This document shows, one piece after another, positions 24,097 to 32,079 of a stretch of 47,218 nucleotides of DNA. Below the pieces are notes generated by a model that was not told the DNA's origin, did no database searches, and saw only the letters and a list, made by a program, of their open reading frames with translations. The stretch is from assembly GCA_016290335.1 (NCBI GenBank), contig JAEETM010000023.1:1-47218 (forward strand). Reading direction: 5' to 3'. The DNA comes from Treponema sp. (lineage in GTDB: Bacteria; Spirochaetota; Spirochaetia; Treponematales; Treponemataceae). Each line of letters starts with the position of its first letter. Positions within the stretch are counted from its first letter, which is position 1. Both the position numbers and the translations under genes were made by a program.

Positions 24097-26178
24097 ATGG
24101 ATTTTGCTACTTCAAAATTAAGAAACATTGCAATTGCAGGTCATGGTCAGACTGGTAAGACCTCACTTTTGGAACATCTTCTTTTATTAGGTGGAGTTAT
24201 TCCAAAGGCAGAAACTACTGAATCGGGAAAAACAGTCAGCGATTACTCACCAGAGGAAATCGAAAGAAAGATATCAATTTATGCTTCTCTTGCTCATTTA
24301 ACATGGAAAGACAACAATTTGAACTTCTGGGATACTCCAGGTGCTTCTGATTTTGTTGGCGAGGTTATTTCTGCATTCCGTTCTAGCGAAATGTGTTTGA
24401 TGATGATTGACGGTCGTGCTGGTGCTCAGATTGAAACTATTAAGCTCTGGCGTGATTTGGACCGCCGTAACAAGCCTCGTTTTGTATTCATCAACCGCTG
24501 TGATGATGAAAGAACTGATTTTAAGGCTGTTGTAAAGGATATTCACGACAAGTTTAACGTAGAGGTTTGTCCTATTACTATTCCTATGGGAGCTGGTCCT
24601 AACTATAAGGGCGTTATTGATGTTCTTAAGGGTAAGGCTTACACATTTAATGGCGGAAAAGAGCAGGAAATTGATATTCCGGCTGAGTTCCAGGATGATT
24701 ATCAGTCGGCTCTTGAGATTCTTGCCGGTTCTGCTGCCGAAGGTGACGATGATCTGCTTGTTAAGTTTATTGATGAAGGTGCGCTTACTCCGGAAGAAAT
24801 TGCAAAGGGTCTTTCTATAGCTTTTGCAAATAACCGTGTTGTTCCTAGCTTTGCTGGTGCTGTTCTTCAGGATTCTGGCTTGACTTCTGTGCTTGATTTT
24901 ATTGTTTCTACGGCTCCTAATCCGGAAGGATTTATTGATACTGTTAAGAATGCTGAAGGCGAAACTGAGGCGATTAAGGTTGACCCAAGCTTGCCTATGA
25001 CTGCTGTTGTTGTTAAGACTTCAAGCGATCAGTTCTCTGGACGTATGTCTTACATTAAGATTGTAACTGGTAACTTTAAGGCTGATACAGAATACTTTAA
25101 TATTCGTGAAGCTAAGAAAGAAAAGATTGGTAAGCTTTACCGCTTAGTTGGAAAGAAGCTTGAAGAAATTAAGTCTGCTAATGCCGGTGACATTGTTGTT
25201 GCTACTAAGCTTGCATTTACTCAGACTAGTGATACTCTTTCTGAAAATGCAAATGCTCTTCCATTTGTTAAGCTGCGCCATCCTGAGCCTGTATTCTCTA
25301 TGGCTGTTTCTGCCGGTGAAAAGAAGGAAGAAGACAAGCTTAGTGCTATGCTTGCTAAGGCTACAGAAGAGGATAAGACTCTTTCTTACAAGTACAACAT
25401 TGAAACTAAACAGAATGTACTTTCTGGAATGGGTGAGCTCCATATCAATATGATTCTTGATAAGATTAAGGCTCAGACTAAGATTAACATTACTACTACT
25501 GTTCCACGTGTTGCTTACCGCGAAACTATTCTCCGCAAGGCTGAGGCTGAATATACTCACAAGAAGCAGTCTGGTGGTCACGGTCAGTATGCCCGCGTTG
25601 TTCTTGATATTGAACCGCTTGAACGTGGTGAAGAATACAAGTTTACTAACGCAATCTTTGGTGGTGCTATTTCTAAGGGCTACATTCCTGGTGTTGAAAA
25701 GGGTATTAAGGAAGCTATGCTCAATGGTGTTTTGGCTGGCTACCCTGTAACTGATGTTGCTTCTACTGTTGTTGATGGTAAGGAACATCCGGTTGACTCT
25801 TCTGAACTTGCATTTAAGATTGCTGCCCGCAACTCTTTCCGCGAGGCTATGAGACAGGCTGGTCCTATTCTGCTTGAGCCTATTATGAACATTACGGTTT
25901 GGGTTGAGTCTAAGTACCTTGGCGATATTATGTCTGATATGTCTAGCAAGCGCGGTCGTATTCTTGGCCAGAGCGAAATTGGTGGCGGTATTGAAGAAAT
26001 CCGTGCACAGGCTCCACAGGCTGAATTGCTCCGCTATGCAATTGACTTACGCTCTCTTACCAGTGGTACCGGTTCTTTTGAAACTTCTTTTGACCACTAC
26101 GACCCAATTTCTGGTAAGGTTGCTGATGATGTAATTGCTGCTGCAAAAGAGTTTATTACGATTCAGAATTTGGAATAA
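24097..26178 (+). CDS. EF-G-like translational GTPase
   Basis: 693 residues with EF-G domain order. G1 is GHGQTGKTS, G3 is DTPGASDF and G4 is NRCD where NKxD is usual. Domain IV has KKQSGGHGQYARV and the C-terminal domain has YLGDIMSDMSSKRGRILG. Canonical EF-G has DTPGHVDF; the His that activates water is Ala here, and switch I (ERKISI for ERGITI) is altered. These changes place it in the EF-G-like group found beside normal EF-G in spirochaetes and Thermus, so it is probably not the main translocase. The start at 24097 has AAAGGAG with 9-nt spacing. A hairpin terminator follows. Codon use is uniform and biased, suggesting good expression. Confidence 0.88.
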   Translation: MDFATSKLRNIAIAGHGQTGKTSLLEHLLLLGGVIPKAETTESGKTVSDYSPEEIERKISIYASLAHLTWKDNNLNFWDTPGASDFVGEVISAFRSSEMCLMMIDGRAGAQIETIKLWRDLDRRNKPRFVFINRCDDERTDFKAVVKDIHDKFNVEVCPITIPMGAGPNYKGVIDVLKGKAYTFNGGKEQEIDIPAEFQDDYQSALEILAGSAAEGDDDLLVKFIDEGALTPEEIAKGLSIAFANNRVVPSFAGAVLQDSGLTSVLDFIVSTAPNPEGFIDTVKNAEGETEAIKVDPSLPMTAVVVKTSSDQFSGRMSYIKIVTGNFKADTEYFNIREAKKEKIGKLYRLVGKKLEEIKSANAGDIVVATKLAFTQTSDTLSENANALPFVKLRHPEPVFSMAVSAGEKKEEDKLSAMLAKATEEDKTLSYKYNIETKQNVLSGMGELHINMILDKIKAQTKINITTTVPRVAYRETILRKAEAEYTHKKQSGGHGQYARVVLDIEPLERGEEYKFTNAIFGGAISKGYIPGVEKGIKEAMLNGVLAGYPVTDVASTVVDGKEHPVDSSELAFKIAARNSFREAMRQAGPILLEPIMNITVWVESKYLGDIMSDMSSKRGRILGQSEIGGGIEEIRAQAPQAELLRYAIDLRSLTSGTGSFETSFDHYDPISGKVADDVIAAAKEFITIQNLE

Positions 26179-26203
26179 TTTTTTAGAAAATTAACATTTA
26201 TTC

Positions 26204-26242
26204 AACGGCAGTTTGCGAAGGCAGGCTGCCGTTTGTGTTTTT
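26204..26242 (+). terminator. terminator of the EF-G-like gene
   Basis: AACGGCAG (26204-26211) pairs with CTGCCGTT (26225-26232), followed by TGTGTTTTT. Confidence 0.8.
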
Positions 26243-26318
26243 AGAGGGATTTAGTGTTTTGCAATGGACGCAGAAGAACTCGAGACACCTTGTTGTAATT
26301 CATCTTTTTTCTGAAATT

Positions 26319-26397
26319 GGAAAAGTGTATATTTTTCTTGTATTTTTTATAGGAAAAGTGTATATTTTAAGGGGTAAAATCCATAGAAAAGTGTAAA
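26319..26397 (+). promoter_or_regulatory. three direct repeats with exact 33-bp period upstream of the DUF4143 ATPase
   Basis: GGAAAAGTGTATATTTT at 26319-26335 and again at 26352-26368, and a third copy AGAAAAGTGTAAA at 26385-26397. Steps are exactly 33 bp, about three helical turns. Copy 2 includes a TATATT (26361-26366) that with TTGTAT (26338-26343) makes a 17-bp-spaced promoter; a TAAAAT lies at 26375-26380. The third copy ends 22 nt before the ATG. Confidence 0.65.
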
Positions 26398-26419
26398 CTA
26401 CTATTTTCAAGGAGTTTAT

Positions 26420-27736
26420 ATGTTCAGAAAAATAAAATCTTTTATCGTAGACTTTTTAAAATCCAACTCTAATAAAATATTGATAATTGATGGAGCTCGA
26501 CAAGTTGGAAAATCTTATATCATTCGAGAAGCAGGAATAGAGCTTTTTGAGAATTATATAGAAATCAATCTTTTAGAAGATTCTCTGAACGACCGCTATT
26601 TTGAAAACACAAAAAGTACTTCTGACTTTTACCTGCAACTTAGCATGATTGCAGGCAATAAACTAAAAGATAAAGAAAATACTCTTGTTTTTTTGGACGA
26701 AATACAAGCTTATCCTCATCTTCTGACCTTATTGAAATTTCTAAATCAAGATAACCGTTTTACTTATATTTGCAGCGGTTCACTTTTGGGAATAACACTT
26801 TCGCAAACTTCATCTATTCCGATGGGCAGCATCGAAGTTAAACACATGTATCCTATGGATTTTGAGGAATTTCTTATCGCAAATAATTTTGGAGAATTTG
26901 CAATTTCAACATTAAAAGATAAATTCAAAAAACAGGAATGCCTGGAAGAAAATATACATAACAACCTGCTTGGTTTATTTAAAAAATATCTTCTTTCAGG
27001 TGGACTTCCAGATGCGGTAAAAACGTTTATAGAAACTAATAATATTGTGGATGTACGAACAATTCAAAATCAGATTCACGAATACTATGGTATGGATGCT
27101 TCTAAATACGACCTGGAACATAAACTAAAAATCAAACGCATCTTTGATATGATTCCATCAAGCCTTGAGAATAAGAAAAAAAGAATTATAGTTCAAAACA
27201 TAGAAGATAAAAAGGGGAAGCGTTTTTCAAACTATCAGGATGAATTTGATTACCTAATTAATTCGGGCGTTGCTCTTGAAGTAAAAGCAATTTCAACGCC
27301 TGTATTTCCTCTTGATGAACGTTCTGGAAAAAATCTCTTAAAACTTTATTTGAATGATGTCGGGATTCTTTCTGCACTTTTATACGAAAACAACATAAGG
27401 GCAATTTTGGATAGTGAAAGCAGTATAAATCTAGGAACCGTCTATGAGGCCGTAGTAGCTCAAGAATTAAAAGCACATGGCAAGAATCTTTTCTATTACG
27501 ATAATAAAACAAAAGGCGAAGTGGATTTCCTTATAAATGATTATGATTCACTTTCTGTTATTCCAATTGAAGTAAAATCTGGAAAAGACTATTATGTTCA
27601 TTCTGCTCTCAACAGTTTTCTTCAGAACAAAGATTACAATGTTTCAAAAGGATTAGTTTTCTCTAACGAAAGAAAAATCTTAACCGATTCTAACGGCATA
27701 ACTTATCTACCGATTTATTATGTGATGTTTTTATAA
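26420..27736 (+). CDS. AAA_14/DUF4143 ATP-binding protein
   Basis: 438 residues. The N-terminal ATPase has LIIDGARQVGKSYII (Walker A, about 20-34), NTLVFLDEIQAYP (Walker B) and YICSGSLLGI (sensor 1). The DUF4143 part spans about 190-420 and ends in GEVDFLINDYDSLSVIPIEVKSGKDY, with D…E-x-K typical of a nuclease-like fold. This family is very common and strain-variable in gut bacteria; its role is unknown, with suggestions of defence or addiction. AAGGAG precedes the start. The upstream 33-bp-spaced repeats point to dedicated, probably autogenous, regulation. A terminator follows the stop. Confidence 0.9.
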   Translation: MFRKIKSFIVDFLKSNSNKILIIDGARQVGKSYIIREAGIELFENYIEINLLEDSLNDRYFENTKSTSDFYLQLSMIAGNKLKDKENTLVFLDEIQAYPHLLTLLKFLNQDNRFTYICSGSLLGITLSQTSSIPMGSIEVKHMYPMDFEEFLIANNFGEFAISTLKDKFKKQECLEENIHNNLLGLFKKYLLSGGLPDAVKTFIETNNIVDVRTIQNQIHEYYGMDASKYDLEHKLKIKRIFDMIPSSLENKKKRIIVQNIEDKKGKRFSNYQDEFDYLINSGVALEVKAISTPVFPLDERSGKNLLKLYLNDVGILSALLYENNIRAILDSESSINLGTVYEAVVAQELKAHGKNLFYYDNKTKGEVDFLINDYDSLSVIPIEVKSGKDYYVHSALNSFLQNKDYNVSKGLVFSNERKILTDSNGITYLPIYYVMFL

Positions 27737-27755
27737 TCGTAATATTTTATTTCAC

Positions 27756-27782
27756 ACTTCAGAATTATTTCTGGAGTTTTTC
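27756..27782 (+). terminator. terminator of the DUF4143 ATPase gene
   Basis: ACTTCAGAA (27756-27764) and TTCTGGAGT (27769-27777) form a 9-bp stem with one wobble and a TTAT loop, followed by TTTTTC. It may also serve the minus-strand gene that ends at 27786. Confidence 0.75.
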
Positions 27783-27785
27783 AAT

Positions 27786-28136
27786 TTACTTTATTTGGCA
27801 TAAATCTGATTTTCCCGGCAAGAGAAGCAAAATCGCCCGAGTAACAGAATTGTATTTTGCAATTGCAGAAAACTGTTCATCATCAAAATTGTAAGAGCCA
27901 AAAAAGCGAACCAAAAGCTTTTTTTATTTTATATGCAGATTAATTACAGCTTGTATTACAAGACGTGAATGTTCTTTAAGATTTAAAACATTAACAAGAG
28001 CTATATACATACTCTGACATTTTTCGGCTCGTCTAAAATTATCAATATCCAAACTTATTAAATAAAGAAAATAAGCCATTGAAAGATTCTGCGCCTTTGA
28101 CAAATCTTTTACAGAATAAAAATAAGATTCTTTCAT
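27786..28136 (-). CDS. small hypothetical protein, possibly interrupted by an in-frame TAA
   Basis: A 70-residue helical protein runs from the ATG at 28136 to a TAA at 27924-27926, with GAGGGAG 7 nt upstream on its strand, so initiation looks real. In the same frame after the TAA another 45 codons stay open to 27786: KKLLVRFFGSYNFDDEQF, then SAIAKYNSVTRAILLLL and PGKSDLCQIK. This tail has good amphipathic character and ends against the terminator hairpin. It is either a nonsense-mutated 115-codon gene, two adjacent small genes, or a readthrough case. I recognise no family. It lies next to the integrase remnant and so is probably mobile-element cargo. Confidence 0.45.
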
Positions 28137-28152
28137 AATTATTCTCCCTCAT

Positions 28153-28446
28153 AATTATAAAGAACCATTTTATCCAGGTTATTACGGAGACATTTTCTAT
28201 GAGGCTTTAGACAAGATTGGTGTTCATGAAGCTGAACGTAAGGAAAGAAATATTGTATTCCATAGCTTACGACATTTCTGTGCAACTTATTTAAAACAGC
28301 GCGCAGATACTGATACGGTAATGGCAATTATGGGACACCGTACTTCAAAAATGACTCAACATTATTCTGACCACGAGACACAGGAAAAGCTTGATAATAT
28401 GAGAAATATTATTACTGACGTCTGGGCTAAGTATATGACTGCATAA
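28153..28446 (+). pseudogene. C-terminal fragment of a tyrosine recombinase (integrase)
   Basis: The frame ends at TAA 28444-28446 and reads PFYPGYYGDIFYEALDKIGV, then FHSLRHFCATYL (catalytic H-x-L-R-H), MGHRTSKMTQHYSD (catalytic H and nucleophile Tyr), then a helical tail. That is the last third of a phage-type integrase. No start codon or ribosome binding site fits and the N-terminal arm-binding and core domains are missing, so it is a remnant. It marks this island as acquired DNA. The minus-strand small gene abuts its broken 5' side. Confidence 0.85.
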
Positions 28447-28463
28447 TTAAATGGGAGGTAATT

Positions 28464-28595
28464 ATGGAGAAGGATTTATTTGAAAACAATACATCAAAAG
28501 AGAAATTGAATAAAGCATATTTAGAACTTGTAAAATATTTAAAAATAAAAAAACTGGAAGCAAAAGATGTATCGAGCAGGTTTATTTATGGATGA
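28464..28595 (+). CDS. short hypothetical protein downstream of the integrase remnant
   Basis: 43 residues (MEKDLFENNTSKEKLNKAYL and a basic helical tail), preceded by GGGAGG 6 nt upstream and starting 17 nt after the integrase fragment. The stop overlaps the ATG at 28588 of the next frame (ATGGATGA). It could be a small mobile-element protein or the N-terminus of a frameshifted longer gene. No family recognised. Confidence 0.4.
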   Translation: MEKDLFENNTSKEKLNKAYLELVKYLKIKKLEAKDVSSRFIYG

Positions 28596-28806
28596 CGAAC
28601 AAATGCAGATTGAATATGAAAAAAATGTATTACGCATGGAAAGTGTTCCAAAAATGAATCTTTTTGTTTATGACAAGGAAGCTAAATGCCCAACATGGGA
28701 AATGTTTTTGATGCAGATTTTTAATAATGATTTGGATTTAATTCATTTTGTACAAAAGGCTTTTGGAAGGTTTTCGCATGTGGCAAAAAGAGGGCTTACA
28801 AAATGA
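28588..28806 (+). pseudogene. fragment of a P4-type phage/plasmid primase-helicase
   Basis: About 72 residues (MDDEQMQIEYEKNVL…). The part PTWEMFLMQIFNNDLDLIHFVQKAFGRF matches the pattern W-x-x-F-L-x-x-I-F-x-x-D-x-x-L-x-x-x-x-Q-x-x-x-G that precedes the helicase core in P4-family primases. The helicase core itself is missing. Together with the integrase fragment it is the wreck of an integrated element. Assignment rests on this single motif. Confidence 0.45.
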
Positions 28807-28905
28807 ATGGAAAGCGTGACTAAATAAAAAGATTTCCCCGTTGGCAAAAAGCTTCCAACTTGAAAAATAGGTGTCGATTTTCTAGTAATAATACATTTTT
28901 GGTAG

Positions 28906-28911
28906 TATAAT
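28906..28911 (+). promoter_or_regulatory. -10 element of the hsdR operon
   Basis: A perfect TATAAT 14 nt before the hsdR ATG, predicting a leader of about 8 nt. The -35 region is poor and there is no Shine-Dalgarno (AAAGAATAAAG only). Confidence 0.4.
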
Positions 28912-28925
28912 AAAAGAATAAAGTT

Positions 28926-31900
28926 ATGTCAGATATCGGTTATTCTGAAAAGGATTTCGAAAACTACATTGTTAATCTTCTCACTTCAAAAAGTGGTTAT
29001 ATACACGGAAGTAACAATGATTATAATCCTCAAAAATCGATTCTGCCACAAACTTTTATTTCTTTTGTAAAATCTACACAGCCTGATAACTGGACTTGCC
29101 TTTGTGATAAGTTTGACACAGAGCAGGAAGCAGAAGAAAAACTTATAGATGAACTGATTGCTTCTAGAAAATCGCAGGGTACTCTGGACCTGCTTCGAAA
29201 AGGCTTTTCTTTTCGTTCCATCCAGTTTGATACAGTCTACTGGAAACCAGAAAATAACTTAAATCCCGAAACTATTGACCTGTATAATAAGAATATTTTC
29301 ACTGTAATAAACCAGTTGATTGGCAACGCAGGAAAGTCAATTCATACCCCAATTCCAGACATTGTACTTTTCATAAATGGAATCCCTGTTGTAACAGCAG
29401 AATTAAAATTTGAATTGCAGGGACAGGGTTATAGTGAAGCTGAAACTCAGTATAAACTACGCAGTCTTGCTGAACCTTTATTCAAATTCAAAACAGGACC
29501 TCTTGTTCATTTTGCCGTAGATACTGCAAACGCCTCAATGACAACAAAACTTTCAGGTTTTGGAACAAACTTTTTGCCTTTTAATCTTGGAAGTAATGGA
29601 GCAGGTAACCAGGGCGGAAAAGGAAATCCAAAAGCTGCAGAAGGACATTTTGCAACAGATTATCTTTGGGAAGATGTTCTTTCTAAAGACAGCCTGTTGG
29701 ATATTTTACAATCATTTGTAACAATTGAAGTTGATGCTAAAACAAAAGATGAAACGTTGATTTTCCCTCGTTATCATCAGCTGGATGTTGTCCGAAAACT
29801 TTTGAAAGATGTTGAAATAAACGGCTCAAAGAAAAACTATCTTATAGAACACAGTGCAGGTTCGGGAAAATCAAATACAATAGCCTGGCTGGCATTCCAT
29901 TTGAACAATCTATATTTTGCAGGAAAGAATGAAAAAGTTTTTGATACAATCATTGTTCTAAATGACCGACGCGTTCTTGATAAGCAAACCCGCAATACAA
30001 TCATGTCTTTTAATCCAAAAGATGGAACGGTAAAAATTGCAAAAAAATCATCTGACATAACTGATTTTGTAAAACTTGGAAATGTAATCATCATAAGTAC
30101 AATCCAAAAGTTTCCTTTAATTTATAAAGAACTTGAAGAACTCAAAGCAAAAAATCCAAACCGTCGTTTTGCAGTTATTGCTGATGAAGCTCATCAGTCA
30201 CAAACAGGCACTGCTGCCGGAAAAGTAAAAATTGGACTTGGTTCAGATGCTGAATCACAAATTAAAGCAGAAGACCAGGATGACATTCCAGAAGAAGGTG
30301 ATGCAACAGACGAAGAACAGGAAAAAATCTTGCGTCAGGTTGCAACCGGTAAGCAGTCAAACATGAGCTTCTTTGCTTTCACAGCAACACCAACAGGCCA
30401 GACACTTCAAATGTTTGGCGTTCCTTGTAAGGTGATTGATCAAAAATCTGGAAAAGAAGTAGACGGCTACAAGCCATTCCATGTTTATTCAATGCAGCAG
30501 GCAATCGAAGAAAAATACATTCTGGATGTACTTGTAAATTATTCGACATACAAACAATATTACAATCTTCGAATTAAAAATGAAGATGATGATAATCAGT
30601 ATGATTCTAAAGCAATTTATGGCATGGCGGCAAAATATGTTGCAGAACATGAACATAGAATTTCAAAAATCACTGATATCATAATAGAACACTTTGAACA
30701 GACTGGCTGTAAGACTATAGACGGCAAAGGTAAAGCCATGGTTGTTACATCTTCCAGAAAAGAAGCTGTTTTGTATGCCCGTACTTTGCGAGATAAGCTT
30801 TCTCAAAAAGGTCATTCAAACTGGGGTGTGTTAGTTGCATTTTCTGGTGACATTGACGGAAAGACAGAAAGCCAGATGAATTCCTTTCCAATAAATCCAC
30901 TGGCAGAAGAAGGCGATGTAATTACAGAAAACCAGACACCAGAAGCCTTCAAACAGGACAAATACCGCTTTATTGTTGTAGCAGATAAATATCAGACAGG
31001 CTTCAGCGAAAAGCTTTTGAGTGTAATGTATATTGATAAACCTTTGCACAATATAAAGGCTGTTCAGACTTTAAGCCGCCTGAACAGAACAATGGCAAAC
31101 GAAGCAAAGCTTGCAGAACGCGACTGTTTTATTCTTGATTTTGTAAATGACAGAGAAGAAATAAAAGAAGCCTTCCAGACCTATTACGGAAAGATTGAAC
31201 TTGAAGGTGAATATACAATAGAAGAATTAAAAGCACTTAAAGTCAAAATTGACAAATACGCAATCATCGAAGAAACAGAAGTTGAGCAATACATTCAGAT
31301 TCTAAATGAATTAGTTGCAAAAAATGCAGACCTTACAAAAGATAACATTGCTCAAAAAACAATGAATCTCGTTTCAGACTTTGTAGCCAGATTCAAAAAG
31401 CTTAAAGATGAAGATAAAAAAGAGTTTAAGCACAAGTGTATCCGTTATGTAAAAATCTTTATGTTCCTGCAGAATATTCAGAATATAAAAGATGCACCGC
31501 TGGTAAAGCTTGGGCTTTATTTACGACTCATAAATCCTCTTTTGCGCATCAAATATATCAATCCTCCGGAAGTAATTAAACCTTCTGATATCCGAAGACT
31601 AATAGAACTTTCTGATTACAAGATTGATTTTGAAATGACAGAAGCAATCCGCCTTGTAGCAGATGACGGCTCAATTGTTCAGCCAAGCCCAGATGGTGGT
31701 GCAAAAGATCCTCCTAAACCAGCTCCTACAACAGTTCAGGAAATGGTAAGCAGAATTAATACCCGCTTTGGAACAGATTTTACAGACGAAGATATTGTTC
31801 CTGCCCTAAGTGCCTTTAAGAAGAGTTTTGCCGCAGATAAGGAATTCTGTAATACAGGACTTTTAAAACAATATCCAAAATATGAACTTAAGTATAATGG

Positions 31901-32066
31901 TAATGATGGTCTGACAGTATTTGTAAACACAGCCTTGTCATCCCCAGAAATTACTGATAAAGTTCGCGATGTTCTTACATCAAATGAAGATTTTTTGTAT
32001 TCATTCAAAGATGAAATCAGAATGCCAATTTACGAGCATCTTACACATAAATTACACATAGCATAA
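28926..32066 (+). CDS. hsdR: type I restriction endonuclease subunit R
   Basis: The motor and nuclease subunit of a type I system, 1046 residues. The N-terminal PD-(D/E)XK nuclease shows IPDIVLFINGIPVVTAELKFE (D145, E159, K161) followed by the expected Q-x-x-x-Y-rich stretch. Helicase motifs are HSAGSGKSNTIAWLA (Walker A, about 310), ADEAHQSQTG (DEAH), FAFTATPTG (III), DKYQTGFSEKLLSVMYIDKPL (V) and QTLSRLNR (VI). A charged insert with acidic residues (QIKAEDQDDIPEEGD…) sits after the DEAH motif. All catalytic motifs are intact. The gene heads the operon with hsdM 13 nt downstream. Confidence 0.95.
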   Translation: MSDIGYSEKDFENYIVNLLTSKSGYIHGSNNDYNPQKSILPQTFISFVKSTQPDNWTCLCDKFDTEQEAEEKLIDELIASRKSQGTLDLLRKGFSFRSIQFDTVYWKPENNLNPETIDLYNKNIFTVINQLIGNAGKSIHTPIPDIVLFINGIPVVTAELKFELQGQGYSEAETQYKLRSLAEPLFKFKTGPLVHFAVDTANASMTTKLSGFGTNFLPFNLGSNGAGNQGGKGNPKAAEGHFATDYLWEDVLSKDSLLDILQSFVTIEVDAKTKDETLIFPRYHQLDVVRKLLKDVEINGSKKNYLIEHSAGSGKSNTIAWLAFHLNNLYFAGKNEKVFDTIIVLNDRRVLDKQTRNTIMSFNPKDGTVKIAKKSSDITDFVKLGNVIIISTIQKFPLIYKELEELKAKNPNRRFAVIADEAHQSQTGTAAGKVKIGLGSDAESQIKAEDQDDIPEEGDATDEEQEKILRQVATGKQSNMSFFAFTATPTGQTLQMFGVPCKVIDQKSGKEVDGYKPFHVYSMQQAIEEKYILDVLVNYSTYKQYYNLRIKNEDDDNQYDSKAIYGMAAKYVAEHEHRISKITDIIIEHFEQTGCKTIDGKGKAMVVTSSRKEAVLYARTLRDKLSQKGHSNWGVLVAFSGDIDGKTESQMNSFPINPLAEEGDVITENQTPEAFKQDKYRFIVVADKYQTGFSEKLLSVMYIDKPLHNIKAVQTLSRLNRTMANEAKLAERDCFILDFVNDREEIKEAFQTYYGKIELEGEYTIEELKALKVKIDKYAIIEETEVEQYIQILNELVAKNADLTKDNIAQKTMNLVSDFVARFKKLKDEDKKEFKHKCIRYVKIFMFLQNIQNIKDAPLVKLGLYLRLINPLLRIKYINPPEVIKPSDIRRLIELSDYKIDFEMTEAIRLVADDGSIVQPSPDGGAKDPPKPAPTTVQEMVSRINTRFGTDFTDEDIVPALSAFKKSFAADKEFCNTGLLKQYPKYELKYNGNDGLTVFVNTALSSPEITDKVRDVLTSNEDFLYSFKDEIRMPIYEHLTHKLHIA

Positions 32067-32079
32067 AAAGGAAATAAAA

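Noticed and set aside
24298..26134. Frames of 67-214 codons overlapping the EF-G-like gene
   Set aside because: Composition is dominated by Leu/Ser/Arg from shadow codons of a biased gene; no independent signals.
26319..26397. CRISPR-like short repeats
   Set aside because: Only three copies of 13-17 bp with 16-bp gaps, the third diverged, and located in a promoter; no cas genes.
28588..28806. Frame as an intact small gene
   Set aside because: The only recognisable motif is an internal part of a much larger primase family, so a fragment is more likely.
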